DNA of 64,000 bases from Galdieria sulphuraria (lineage: Eukaryota; Rhodophyta; Bangiophyceae; Galdieriales; Galdieriaceae): positions 1-64,000 of the forward strand of contig NW_005178459.1 in NCBI RefSeq assembly GCF_000341285.1, in the 5' to 3' direction. Shown in pieces: positions 20,898 to 33,473 of this stretch. Under the pieces are notes generated by a model that was not told the origin of the DNA, ran no database searches, and saw only the letters and a list, made by a program, of their open reading frames with translations. Each line of letters opens with the position of its first letter. Position 1 is the stretch's first letter. The translations under genes and the position numbers were made by a program.

Positions 20898-22277
20898 ATG
20901 ATTTGCTCTGGCATTCATTGTTATTTCATGTCGTCGACAATTCCAATATATACGACAAAACAAGCTGAAGAGACTATCCTAAGACGTTCTTCACTACAAG
21001 AACCCGAACTTTCCCCACGTGTACAACAAAGAATAAAGCAACTTTTTGGAGAAGACCTGACGGCGTTACAAGTAGTGCAGAGAATACTAGAGTCTGTTCG
21101 GAAGAATGGAGACTCAGCTTGTCAGCATTGGACAAAAGTTTTAGATGGAGTGGACACTGGAGACTCGTTTCAAGTTTCAAAAGAAAGAATCCTTTCTTGT
21201 GTAAAGAGGATAGACTCCCAGGTGTTAGACTCTTTGCGTATCTCTCGAGATCGTGTTTTGCATTTTCATAGGAAACAACCGATAACTTCTTGGTTTACGA
21301 CTGAACTAGGAGGTCAATTAGGACAATTGATTCGACCTATTGAGAAAGTTGGCTTTTATGTACCTGGTGGTTCTGCTCCTTTGCCTTCTTCTGTAATTAT
21401 GTCTGTTTGTCCAGCGGTTGCTGCTGGTTGTCAAACTTTATTAGTGGTTAGTCCTCCTGATAAACAAGGCAGTATTGCAGATGTGACTTTGGCAGCTTGT
21501 GGTGTAATGATGGAGCTTGGAATAGATCTTCGGGTTTTTGCTATCGGTGGAGCACAAGCTATAGGAGCTCTAGCGTATGGAACGGAAAGTATACCCAAAG
21601 TGGACAAAATTGTTGGTCCTGGAAATATTTTTGTTTCATTAGCAAAGAAGGAAGTTTTTGGTATAGTTGGTATTGATGGCATCTACGGCCCTACGGAAGC
21701 AGTTATTATTGCGGATGATACTGGACGTGCGGACTATATTGCTGCCGATTTGTTAGCTCAAGCAGAACATGATGAAATGGCTGTTCCTATTCTTTTAACT
21801 TGCAGCAAGGAATTAGCGGAAAAGGTTGTCCAGTCTATTATGCAACAAGTGTCTAGTTTATCTCGTTCTTCTACTGCATTACATTCACTACAACATCATG
21901 GAGGAATTGTTGTTACATGTTCGTTGGAGGAATGTTTTCGTTTAAGTAATCAGTTTGCTGCAGAACATGTATCGCTTAATATTAAGGATCCTTGGGAAAG
22001 TCTTCATTATATAACTAGTGGTGGTGGTGTTTTTGTGGGAGATGCTTCTTGTGAAGTATTGGGAGATTATGTGGCAGGTCCATCTCATGTCATGCCTACT
22101 GGTGGTAGTGCTAGATATTCTAGTCCTTTAAATGTTCTGGATTTTGTGAAGATTATTAGTCTAGTTGGATTGGATCATCATACTTCTATGGATATGGCAA
22201 AGAAGGCAGCAATTATTGCAAAATCGGAGGGTTTAACTGCACATGCCGAAGCTGCCCACAAAAGATTGAATTTATAA
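20898..22277 (+). CDS. hisD: Histidinol dehydrogenase
   Basis: HisD performs the last two steps of histidine synthesis, oxidising L-histidinol to histidine with two NAD and a zinc ion. The single-exon frame encodes 459 residues. Family marks: RPIEKVGFYVPGGSAPLPSS, KVDKIVGPGN, IDGIYGPTEAVIIAD, AQAEHDEMA with zinc ligands, the catalytic NQFAAEHVSLN and GDYVAGPSHVMPTGGSARYSS. The N-terminus (MICSGIHCYFMSSTIPIYT) is short and not a convincing plastid transit peptide. Translation could start at either methionine. The enzyme is plastidic in plants, so a missing leader is notable: an upstream exon may exist in the 210 bp before it, or the protein may be cytosolic. Confidence 0.95.
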   Translation: MICSGIHCYFMSSTIPIYTTKQAEETILRRSSLQEPELSPRVQQRIKQLFGEDLTALQVVQRILESVRKNGDSACQHWTKVLDGVDTGDSFQVSKERILSCVKRIDSQVLDSLRISRDRVLHFHRKQPITSWFTTELGGQLGQLIRPIEKVGFYVPGGSAPLPSSVIMSVCPAVAAGCQTLLVVSPPDKQGSIADVTLAACGVMMELGIDLRVFAIGGAQAIGALAYGTESIPKVDKIVGPGNIFVSLAKKEVFGIVGIDGIYGPTEAVIIADDTGRADYIAADLLAQAEHDEMAVPILLTCSKELAEKVVQSIMQQVSSLSRSSTALHSLQHHGGIVVTCSLEECFRLSNQFAAEHVSLNIKDPWESLHYITSGGGVFVGDASCEVLGDYVAGPSHVMPTGGSARYSSPLNVLDFVKIISLVGLDHHTSMDMAKKAAIIAKSEGLTAHAEAAHKRLNL

Positions 22278-22330
22278 ATATTCTTTTTGATTTCGTAAGG
22301 CTCATTTTGCTAAAAGTAAACAACTTGACA

Positions 22331-23440
22331 ATGTCCAAATACGACGAGTTATCGACACCTGTCATATACCGCTCAAATAGTCCTTTGAAGAGTTTGATAG
22401 CACTTGGAACAAACGAGGAGGATTACAACGATTATTTTGTTTTAGCAGGAGACGAGCCAAGAGGTAGAACACACGTTTCGCTTTATCGTGTCAATCAGTT
22501 GGTCGACACTGTTGAGTCTCAGTGTTTGCTAGAAACAAGATGGGATGCCTCGTCTAGTAATCTAGTAGCCCTGAAGGATGGATTATTCGCTAGTATAGTA
22601 GAAGAGAGTACCCATCCAGGAACACTTTGGTTAAATATTTACAACGTCTTATCGAAGGATGACAGAGACAATATTATTTCAGAAAAGTTGCAAACCAAAA
22701 GTTGTATACGTTTGGATAATTTGGAAACTTCTTTGAGTTATGTGAATCTGATTGCAAACCGCAGTACCTGTTGTCAGATAGCAACGGTTTCGTGTGACAA
22801 GTTATTGATTCATGATTATGAAAAGGACTTGAACCAAAATTTTCATCTTACTCCACAGGATTGTTGTTATTGGAAACCTTGTGGTGATTGGCAACCTGAC
22901 AATAGTGGCAACCATCTTATTATTGGACGAGGCCAGAGTGTACAGTTGTGGGATATTCGTTCGCAAGATACTTGTGCTGATTTTGGAGTTTTTCCAAATT
23001 TTGGTCAGATACTTGCTCTTCGCTATTTTCCACTTCGACAACATTTTGTGATGGGTGGTTTTTCATCTGGTAAAGTTGTTGTATGGGATACGCGTTCTTC
23101 ATTGGAACCCATTCTTTCATGGACTGCTCATCATCACGCTATATTGGACTTGAAAAGTAACTGGTCACACGAAAGATTGGTTGCAACATGTGGAACGGAT
23201 GCCATTATTCATATTTGGGATATGAAAGAATTATTTTCTATGTCCCCCACAGTTTCCAAAGGAAGTGCAAGACAACAGCCATCTTATGTGAAATGTTCAT
23301 CGTTAGAATATCATTCAGATACAATACATGCACTAGAATGGGGTATCTCTAATGAGTTTACGATTGCTTCAGTTGGATACGATGGCAATTTTATTCTTAC
23401 AACAATTCCATCCTTTGTGAGAGACAAAGTGTTTACTTGA
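22331..23440 (+). CDS. EIPR1: EARP-interacting WD40 protein (EIPR1/TSSC1)
   Basis: EIPR1 is a WD40 adaptor for the EARP and GARP tethering complexes in endosome-to-Golgi traffic. The frame from ATG 22331 encodes 369 residues. The seven-bladed pattern is visible in SVQLWDIRSQDT, GKVVVWDTRSSLEP, AIIHIWDMKELF and the C-terminal end, where YHSDTIHALEWG and SVGYDGNFILTTIP correspond to the conserved EIPR1 ending. The WD signature blades are at about residues 205-340. It starts 53 bp after the HisD stop on the same strand. A TTG extension of eight codons was not used. Confidence 0.85.
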   Translation: MSKYDELSTPVIYRSNSPLKSLIALGTNEEDYNDYFVLAGDEPRGRTHVSLYRVNQLVDTVESQCLLETRWDASSSNLVALKDGLFASIVEESTHPGTLWLNIYNVLSKDDRDNIISEKLQTKSCIRLDNLETSLSYVNLIANRSTCCQIATVSCDKLLIHDYEKDLNQNFHLTPQDCCYWKPCGDWQPDNSGNHLIIGRGQSVQLWDIRSQDTCADFGVFPNFGQILALRYFPLRQHFVMGGFSSGKVVVWDTRSSLEPILSWTAHHHAILDLKSNWSHERLVATCGTDAIIHIWDMKELFSMSPTVSKGSARQQPSYVKCSSLEYHSDTIHALEWGISNEFTIASVGYDGNFILTTIPSFVRDKVFT

Positions 23441-23542
23441 GAGTTCCAACACGTGTCCACTCTATGCTGTATGTATAACAATGCGATAGACATCATTCTA
23501 TCATGTGGGTTGATGAATAATACAACATAGTAATCCATAGTT

Positions 23543-24277
23543 TTATCCAACGCAAGGATCATGTTCTATATGCTGAATAAGAAGAAGCACCGTATTGACA
23601 AAGCGACGATACTCGGCAGCTGTGAACTGTTCCTTCGTGAAACAAGCTCGCTCATAAAAGTCAATATACTGTTCGCAAGTATTTGTAGGCAAAGTTGGAA
23701 AATATTCTTGAATTTCTGAAATATAGTTGGAGACTGTTTTTCCAAGTTTCAACTCTAACGATGGTATCCTTGCTTTTGCTGCTTCCTCTATTACCTTGTA
23801 AGACTTGGCAATTGAAGTCTTAAAGTGAACACCTTCCAATTCCGTTCCTAGAAGAGTTTACAACACAATCTTTTAAGCGACAACGACAAACCTGGTGATC
23901 CCCACCCAAAGTCTGCAGCTACTTGAGGAACAACTCGAAGTTGTCTTTCTCTTTCTGCTTCCGTTAATATCAACTTTCTCGCAGACTATTCAAAGAATTG
24001 GAATAGGACTCGACAAGTTAATATCTATCTCACCTTGGATAAATTATTCAAATAATAACGGTTGGAATAAAATATTCCGTCTTTTAGACCACGAATAACT
24101 TTCCAACGAAGGACGTTGCGTACAAAAATAGCAAGTAATAACACCACAGCCTACATTCACAAAATTGTTGTTCGTTATGATCACAAGAGATAGCGCACAT
24201 ACGACTGAGCTAATAAAGACAAATACAATGATCCATTGCTCCGGACTCAAGTCATAACGATAAAGTCGATGAGTCAT
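23543..24277 (-). CDS. C1orf43/NICE-3-like single-pass membrane protein
   Basis: Four exons (24203-24277, 24034-24150, 23892-23985, 23543-23847; introns 52, 48 and 44 nt) give 196 residues. A single transmembrane helix crosses the first junction (about residues 15-42: WIIVFVFISSV then AVVLLLAIFV). The remainder is cytosolic, with YKVIEEAAKARIPSLELKLG and FYERACFTKEQFTAAEYRRF. This pattern follows the NICE-3 family (human C1orf43), an ER/Golgi-associated membrane protein of uncertain role. Similarity is structural and moderate, so the name is tentative. Its start is only 23 bp from the divergent CCDC47 start. Confidence 0.65.
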
Positions 24278-24300
24278 CAACACACAATTGGCCAACTGAA

Positions 24301-25449
24301 ATGATCCAGTTTGTGAAAGCCAACTTGTTTCTAGGACTGCTTATATGGATGCTTGTTGCTACTTCGAGTGGAGAGTCCATAGAATCGCCAAAAACAGAAA
24401 CTTTAACGCAACAGAGTAAGAATGAAACCGCAATTCCTCGTCAACAGTGGAAACGAGCTCCTTTGACAGCGGTGGATGCCTTCTATGCAGGAATAGCGTT
24501 GGTGTATTTGCTATTCTTCGGTTTGGGTACCTGGAGAAATCTTAACATATCCAAGCAATTAGGTCAACTATTAAGTTCTTGTGCTTCTTCTCAATTTGCT
24601 TGGACGGGTGTGGATAAAGATGGGAAGTTACTGTACCAGGATGGCATCGCAAACTATATCTTTTACGCCTCTGGTCGTAGATACATAACTTGGCTAAAGT
24701 GTGAACTAGAACTGAAACATAGACAGGATCCATTTTTCTATTTCCGACGTCCTTTTGAGAACAGATGGAATATGAGAGACCGATTGCATATTCGTGTGTC
24801 CCTGAGTAAGGAGAATCTTGCTCCCTTGACTTTTTGTTTGATCAAAGCTAGGGGAGCAAAAAGATTTCGCTCGGAACACAAGGACGTGGAAAACTATTGT
24901 GAGTCCTTCTCTTCATACCTCTCAACTTTGAACGTACCGGCTCTTGGAAAGTTCGAACTTTACTCAGAGAGTTTAGAACTTGCTAGAAAAATATTAGCAG
25001 AAGATAGAATGCTGCAAATATTGAACAAATATGGACATCTTATTCAACGCATATATATTTGTGAAGAAACTTCAAAGTCATCCAACGAGAATGAAACACT
25101 TAAAAAGTGGATAGATATTCAGTCCATCATACCCAGCGACTTTACAGGTGTCCAAGATTTTCTTCTGCTTGCTTGTTGGCTTAGTGACTATATAAGTACC
25201 GTACAGTTATCTGCTGGAGTATTACAACGTTCTGAGAAACTTCGGAATATGGTAAAGGAAGATGAAGAGAAGGCAAAGGAAAAGAAAAGAAAAGAACAAA
25301 TATTAAAAGAGAAGCAAGAAAAGAAACAACAAGATACTTCCGACGTTTTTTCTCTAAGTAGAAGTGCTCAAAAGAAATTGGAGGAAAAACAACGTAAAGC
25401 AGAACTGAAAAAGAAAAGCAAAAAAGGTTTTCGATTCTTAGCCGTTTAA
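24301..25449 (+). CDS. CCDC47: CCDC47-like ER translocon chaperone subunit (PAT complex)
   Basis: CCDC47 is an ER membrane protein of the PAT complex that helps insert multi-pass membrane proteins at ribosome-bound translocons. The single-exon frame gives 382 residues: a signal peptide (about 1-24), a lumenal stretch, one transmembrane helix at about residues 60-78 (AVDAFYAGIALVYLLFFG), then the DUF1682 cytosolic domain containing DPFFYFRRPFENRWNMRDRL and SDYISTVQLS. It ends in a Lys/Glu coiled coil with KEKQEKKQQ and KGFRFLAV. The plan equals the family's. The start is set by the signal peptide. Confidence 0.88.
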   Translation: MIQFVKANLFLGLLIWMLVATSSGESIESPKTETLTQQSKNETAIPRQQWKRAPLTAVDAFYAGIALVYLLFFGLGTWRNLNISKQLGQLLSSCASSQFAWTGVDKDGKLLYQDGIANYIFYASGRRYITWLKCELELKHRQDPFFYFRRPFENRWNMRDRLHIRVSLSKENLAPLTFCLIKARGAKRFRSEHKDVENYCESFSSYLSTLNVPALGKFELYSESLELARKILAEDRMLQILNKYGHLIQRIYICEETSKSSNENETLKKWIDIQSIIPSDFTGVQDFLLLACWLSDYISTVQLSAGVLQRSEKLRNMVKEDEEKAKEKKRKEQILKEKQEKKQQDTSDVFSLSRSAQKKLEEKQRKAELKKKSKKGFRFLAV

Positions 25450-25484
25450 ATAAAGTTTGACGTTCATCCACTCGTTTGTTGTAA

Positions 25485-27690
<2,206 letters not shown>

Positions 27691-28213
27691 AAAGCGGACA
27701 CCTTTTGAAGTGCAAAGTTCGGTATGGAAAAGAAGTCGACACTAAACTGTGTCTACCTTGTGTTCTCACAATTTCATTTTCTGGCCCTTTATACATACAA
27801 CTAACTATGTTGTTTTCCAACTGACAATTGCTTTCCTACTGAAACTCAGAGGTCTTTCCCATTCTGGATATCCAACCGGCTCCTACGAGTATATGTCAAA
27901 AAAAGAAATTCGGACTGGTCAAAAGCTTATATGAGACCCATCAGTTGAAGTTGAGCGATAAATCCATTTATCATTATAGCAAAAAATATTCTTCCAGTCA
28001 TATCCACTACTCAGTAATAACCTTTCGATCTGTATATATATATATATATATATAATTCCCCTCAACTCTCTCCTCTTCCCACTCCTCTCTTCTGCTTCTT
28101 CACATTTCCTCTTCGGCCGCCAATCGCAATCATCAGTTGTTACAAACCCACTATGGCAAAGTTGAACTTGTCCAGTTATTGAATCTGAGTGAAAGCTACA
28201 ACAAAGTATCTAA
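27691..28213. promoter_or_regulatory. intergenic region with TA repeat and CT-rich promoter
   Basis: About 520 bp between DHX15 and the R3H-SUZ gene. It holds an 11-unit TA repeat followed by a CT-rich segment (about 28055-28115) just upstream of the next gene, which looks like a core-promoter pyrimidine patch. A 61-codon frame inside is chance. Confidence 0.4.
28033..28054. repeat. TA microsatellite (11 units)
   Basis: Eleven uninterrupted TA dinucleotides. Confidence 0.9.
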
Positions 28214-29446
28214 ATGGACCACACAACATCAGAAGAGTTTTTAGACCCTTTTATTCTTTCAGTTTTGCAAAATAATAAGAACCGCGATACTTTGAAAAAG
28301 CTGGAGGAAACCCTTAACCAGTTTGTAAAGAATAGTGAGTTGCGACGTTTGGAGTTTCCCCCTAAGACTGCGTTCCAAAGAAGAATCATTCATAGAGTCG
28401 CTTTACGCTATGGTTTGGATAACTTGTTGTTGGCAGCAGAGAATAATGGAACTAATAGTGACAAGAGGCGTCTAGTTTTGTTAAAGACAGAACAAACCAA
28501 GATACCGAATGTTTTGTTGTCAGATTGGGAAAATTCAGTTGCAAAGAGGGAAGTTGCAAATGAATCACGGCAAACTCCAACAGAGAATACTAACAGCAAG
28601 CCCTTTTTCTTGAAGCGTAATGTACAACAAGGAGCACAGCGAACTTTTCATCGTTCGTCTTCTTGTGTTGGACTCGAGGCAGGAATAGGAAACGTTATTC
28701 GTGGAGTAACAGAAGAAGAATATCAGAAAGCCAGAGCAAGAATATTCAACAATAGCGTTGCTTCTCATTGTTCTCAAACACAACAAATTGGCACAAAAAC
28801 GGATATTTCAAAAGAAACGAAGTGGCTTCACTCTCCAAGTACTCCAACTCATACTTTGCAACCGCTTGTAGAAGCCCAAGATACTTCAGTTATGGAAGAT
28901 AATTGGGTGGCTTTTGTTGAGGAGAAGGAAACTGAAAATGACGTTTATGATCCTGATTTTGATAGGAGCTATAGCAGATGGGGTGCAACGATACCTTCAT
29001 CGACTTGCTCTCATATTAATGGAAATCCCAATTTAACACAATCGTATCTTCATTCAACTCAATTGAGACCAGCTGTAATCGGTAACTATATGAACAACAA
29101 TCAATACACATTGACTAGTAAAACTCAGGTAAGTATTGAAACTAATTTTATCTAAATATATGTATTGTGTGTTGTTCAGAATGTATCCTACGGACCAATG
29201 AAAGGCGCAGAGTCTTCTTCTTCAAGAGTGCCTCGAAATAACTTACATGAACATTCTTTTGCGTCCTCCTATCCCGCTCTACAGTTTCCTAGTTATCAGT
29301 TACATTGCAGTTTTGGTGATTCTTCACAAATAGTGGGTTATGTACCCAATAACTCAGTTTCAACAACTTCAAATGATACATCCATCTATTTATCGAATGA
29401 TCCTTCTTCCTATATTCATGAATTTCCTCCACTGGGTCGTACTTAA
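28214..29446 (+). CDS. R3H and SUZ domain RNA-binding protein
   Basis: R3H-SUZ proteins bind single-stranded nucleic acid, often mRNA. Exons 28214-29128 and 29180-29446 (intron 51 nt) give 393 residues. The R3H domain is at about residues 11-75: DPFILSVLQNNKNRDTLKKL, FPPKTAFQRRIIHRVALRYGL. A SUZ-like motif, EEYQKARARIF, follows at about 170-182. The remaining residues are Ser/Asn/Gln-rich and disordered, ending DPSSYIHEFPPLGRT. This matches the R3HDM/ARPP21/Encore layout with a short tail. Exact targets are unknown. Confidence 0.85.
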
Positions 29447-29450
29447 AACA

Positions 29451-29470
29451 TATATATATATATATATATA
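29451..29470. repeat. TA microsatellite in 3' region
   Basis: Ten TA units just after the R3H-SUZ stop codon. Confidence 0.85.
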
Positions 29471-29513
29471 TCATATATGTGTGTGTTGGCAATCAATAAA
29501 CCTTTATGAAAGT

Positions 29514-32010
29514 TTATTCTTGTAGACCTGCGAGTTTGTCTCGAATACTTCGCTTGGGTTTTTTATCCATTTGAAGAAACACTTCCAAACTATCATCAAC
29601 ATTTTGAATAGGCTGTGTTTCATAGGAAGCATTATTTTCCTTGCTTGATGATGGAATATCTAAAGTGTTCTCAGTTTTACCAAAGATTGATGATCCATCC
29701 ATCAACATCGCATTTGACTCTTTGGAAGCATTCCAGGATTCCGTTGAAAGACTTGTTTCCTGAGAAAGAATGGGCGGAATCGATGCTTCCTCTTCATCCG
29801 ACTCATCTCCGAATAGTAAATATTTGTAAAAAGCATTCGATGTCGACTTGGATGGATAACTGGATTGTTCCATCTCATCGCCTTGTTGACTTGTCATCTT
29901 ATGTGCTTGAGCTGCTTCATTTACTAGAATAGTTTTATTGTCCACACCACTTGCTTCCCAACTGTGGGATTCCGATTCGGATTCGCTGGTTTCAACTGGA
30001 GAAATTTTTCTTTTCAATGGTTTCTTTCTCCTGGGTTGTGCTGCATTTGTAGTAACAGAAATATGATTCACAAAAGCTGGTAGTCTTCTAGGTGCATTTG
30101 GCTTCACTGTCCACAATTCTGGAGTGTCGTTGCTATACTCATTCTTGTCAACATCATCATCGACATTGGAAAATGTGAACAAAGTATTGTCTTGTGTTTC
30201 ATTTCCTTTCGTTTCTTGGTAAGTTTCCATAGCGTCCTCCTTCTTTTCTTCCTTCCAAGTGTCAACTACTTCTTCATTCATAGGTTGTTCTGTGAGTAAC
30301 TGGTGAACCCGAATCATCAAAGCTAAAATATGCTTGCAAAATAAGAATCTATTCTTTTGCATTTTCTTTTGTTTAGCAAAGTAGGGACAATCACATTGTG
30401 TTTCCTTCAAAGCTGGAGGATCGTCTTGTGTAGAAAATGAAACGTGATAATAACTTCCCGTTTGACTGGCTTCCATAATACATTCCACTTCATTGGATGA
30501 TGGAAATAATACTTCTATACGGTGCTTCTCCAACAACTGTTCAGCATTTTCTACCAACTTGGGATGGAAACTGGCATAATGTCGAATGCTTTCCTTGTCT
30601 AATAAATTGCAGCAAGCAGGATTGATATTCAAAAGAGCTTCGTTTTTTAGAGTTGCTGATGAAATGCATTGTCCTGTTTGCTGACTCTCTCGTTGTGAAT
30701 CTACAAGAGAATGGCAAGTTTCAACAACGCATATTTCTAAAAGGCACTTTCCTTGATGCTCTAAATACCAATTGTCCAAGAACTTGTACAGTCCTTGACA
30801 TTCCCAAACAACATTTCTTTTCTCCATATTCCATTTGCGCAATACAAGTTGCCATACACTTTCTACTTCTCTTCCTCGCATAATACTTTCCAAATCAACG
30901 GCAGGGATGACAGAAGAATCTACCATCATCTCATTCGGACCTGGTTCAAAAAGGACAAGCGCAATCGATGGACAAGACATAAGCGATGACATCAGAATAT
31001 ATCCAGCTTTGAATAGATCATCAGAGTGCTTCCATAATCCATCCCATAACTGTATGCCCACAACAGTTCGGTTCAATCGATGAGCCAAAGACTTTGAAAA
31101 ATTTGATATACTCGTTGTCGTTTCCGAGTAAAACTTGCCCAGCACAACCAAAATACTTTCCCTAGTCGAAAAAGCTTAGTTGAATATATCATTTCCATCA
31201 ATATCACACGGACCGTGGAATCCATTCTCTCAACTTGTGGAGTTGTTCTTCCTTCAAACTTGCAATGGCATTACTAATGGAAACTGAGAGAAATAAGAAC
31301 AAGGCAGTTGGCTCTTCATTATTATGGATCTCCTCAACTGGGTTGCATATTTGTGTTTGATGCACTGATATACTTTTGTATCCTATTTATCACATATTGT
31401 TATTCACATTACTATCCAAGAATAGTTTCCGTCCATATTCAAACATACCATTTTGCTCTGTCAAGGAAATGATTGCTTCGCGATTTTCACTCGTTTCCCA
31501 GGCAGATATGAAAACCGAATCTGCGTATACTTGTTGAGCGAGCTGCTGACACAAGATTTGCTTCGAAAGGGCTGTTTTAGCCAAACCGTCCTTTGTCAGT
31601 TCAAACTTTCTTATTGAACTTGCCAATTGTTTCAAAATTCCCTCTCTACAAATACCAAAGTCTGTTACCATCAATAAAAACTTGTTAACCAACACTTCCA
31701 CTTGTTCTTCTTGATTCAACCTTCTATTTATAGCTCTGTGAATTTCTTCCAATAATGGTATGTCACCTTGTTCATCTTCTACAATAGCGACTTGATATTC
31801 TGAGAGGTGTTGACTGACTTGTTTACAAAAGCGACCTAAGCCTGCTTCTGGGTGTCGAAGAAAGAAATAATACGGAGAAAAGCGACAACGGTTCAGGTAA
31901 TCTTCGCTGTCACAATTATCGGGTAGTGTAAAACCTTGTTGCGGTATTCTTATTGATGACAATTTATCCACACCTGGCGCTCCACATATGAAAAATAACA
32001 ACTTTTTCAT
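29514..32010 (-). CDS. SWIM zinc-finger protein with degenerate P-loop-like N-terminus (joined model)
   Basis: Exons 31449-32010, 31214-31382 and 29514-31161 join in frame into 792 residues. Introns are 66 nt (GTATGT..AATAG) and 52 nt (GTCCGT..ACTAG, a weak donor). The C-terminal exon holds a SWIM motif C-x-C-x16-C-x-H with CKHILAL, preceded by HRIEVLFPSSNEVECIMEA. The CxH-xx-A form recalls SWS1/ZSWIM7 of the Shu complex, which aids RAD51 recombination. The N-terminus begins MKKLLFFICGAPGVDKLS, a P-loop-like stretch with Asp and Leu replacing key residues. The middle (TALFLFLSVSISN, SILVVLGKFYSETTTS) also weakly recalls proteasome assembly chaperone 4. The C-terminal third is acidic and Ser-rich and ends RSIRDKLAGLQE. 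If the weak donor is not used, there are two genes: an N-terminal one stopping at about 31207 and a SWIM protein starting inside exon 3. Exon 3 is certain; the join is probable. Confidence 0.6.
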
Positions 32011-32054
32011 CAAGTAATTCCACAAAATTCCTACGAGGGAAAATTTTCCATTTT

Positions 32055-33143
32055 TTATTCTTTACAAAGTTTCCAATCTTGTTGACAAACAGAAGACTCG
32101 AAATACAGTTGCAATGCTCCACGATGTTCCGGCATTATCTGTTCATTCTCCTGAAAGAATGTTTCTACTTGCCGAATGTCACAGAATAATATTCGACATG
32201 CTTCCGTATGAATACGTTGACAACAAAAACGGGCTTCCATCTATAACTGATTAGAATAGAAATAGAATAATACCATCTTACAATACAATACCTCTGACTT
32301 GGATAATGTTGTTCTGGTATGACCTACAAGTACGGGTCTTTTGTCTCTTTCTCGTTGAACCATTCCTAACAATTGCAACGTGAACAACTCACTCGACCTG
32401 AGTCCTACTTCTTCAGTTATTTCCATTAAAATACTGTTATATAGTTCTCTTTCAATGGTTAGGCACATGTCTCTAGTTCCTTCATAAGACTGAGTAAGAT
32501 AACTATCCGGTATATTTACATGACTTGGTTCTGGATGTCCTCCCGGTAGAACCCATCTCCCAACTCCTTCACCTACTTGTTCACTTCGTTCTAACAATAT
32601 TATAAAGTTGTCACTAGTTAAAACTATTCCTGCGTTTCCAAGTGACAAAGGAAGGTGTCGTTCTGGTGCTCCTTCTTCAGGAGATTGGAAAAAAGTAAGA
32701 GGACTCGCTAAAGTTCATCACCACCATAAGTATAAAGTATCAGTTAGTAACGAGAAACTGTTCCTTACCCAAACTACCTGAGCCCTGGTAAGAAGCATAA
32801 TCAGTTAAACCCAAGTTTAACTTGACTACACTAGCACCTTGTGCGTGAAAAGTGGAATAACTGTCTACACGAAACTTGAGAGCATTCCACATTTTCGGGT
32901 TTACTTCTTTTCTTCTTTTCCTATTTCTAATCAGTATACAACTATTCCATAGTTATTCTACACATACCACATATCTTTTATAGTTTCTTCCACAATATCA
33001 TCCGGATGTGGTTTGCGGTTATAGTCTGAGTGAAAACTTATCTTAAGCATTCCGTTTCCCAAAGTAGCAGGTGGTTCTATCTTGAAACATATCTTCCAAC
33101 CACCTTTTCCAAAGTTATCTGGTAAAGTTTCATTGGAACCCAT
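32055..33143 (-). CDS. NUDT22: NUDT22-like Nudix hydrolase
   Basis: NUDT22 hydrolyses UDP-glucose and UDP-galactose to UMP and sugar phosphate. Four exons (32968-33143, 32769-32920, 32292-32707, 32055-32240) give 309 residues with introns of 47, 61 and 51 nt. Match to NUDT22 runs throughout: NPKMWNALKFRVDS, LGLTDYASYQGS, the substrate loop RSEQVGEGVGRWVLPGGHPEPS, and the unusually long Nudix box ending NSILMEITEEVG, then LQLLGMVQRE and HRGALQLYFES. The box is stretched by an insertion between GGHPEP and the E-rich helix, as in NUDT22. At the first intron, a TAG acceptor six bases earlier would create a stop; the one chosen keeps the frame. Confidence 0.88.
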
Positions 33144-33473
33144 TTTCTAAAACTCTCAAAAGTTGAGATGTAAATGAAGCGAAATTCCCATTTCTCTTCG
33201 GATCACAAATATATTTATATATATATATATGTATATTGCTATATACACAGAGAGAGAGAATTCCAAGTTTCCTTCTTTCTATCAAGGTTGAAAATACTGT
33301 AGTCCCATCGATTTATCTTTCTCTCTCTCTCTCTCTCTCTCTCTTTATATATTATATATTTATATACATATATATATATATATATATACGAAATATCCAC
33401 TCGAAGCGTTATATATACTCATTTCCACATTGGTGGGTGTGGACGGACATTGGTTAATAGACTCATTTTACTT
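33144..33473. promoter_or_regulatory. divergent spacer rich in microsatellites
   Basis: About 330 bp between NUDT22 and MIC10. It has TA-rich tracts near 33211-33230 and 33367-33388, with a 12-unit CT repeat between them. It must serve as promoter for both genes. Confidence 0.45.
33321..33344. repeat. CT microsatellite (12 units)
   Basis: Twelve uninterrupted CT dinucleotides, flanked by TA-rich DNA. Confidence 0.9.

Noticed and set aside
27749-27934. 61-codon frame after DHX15
   Set aside because: No motif, lies in a 3' region, and stops are frequent around it.
29615-31083. Several plus-strand frames over the SWIM gene
   Set aside because: Antisense shadows of a long minus-strand exon with protein-like sequence.
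31214-31382. Free-standing proteasome assembly chaperone exon
   Set aside because: It resembles PSMG4 only weakly, has no start codon of its own, and joins both neighbours in frame.
33211-33390. Dense repeats that might look like an array
   Set aside because: They are plain TA and CT microsatellites with no spacer structure, so not a CRISPR array or a transposon end.
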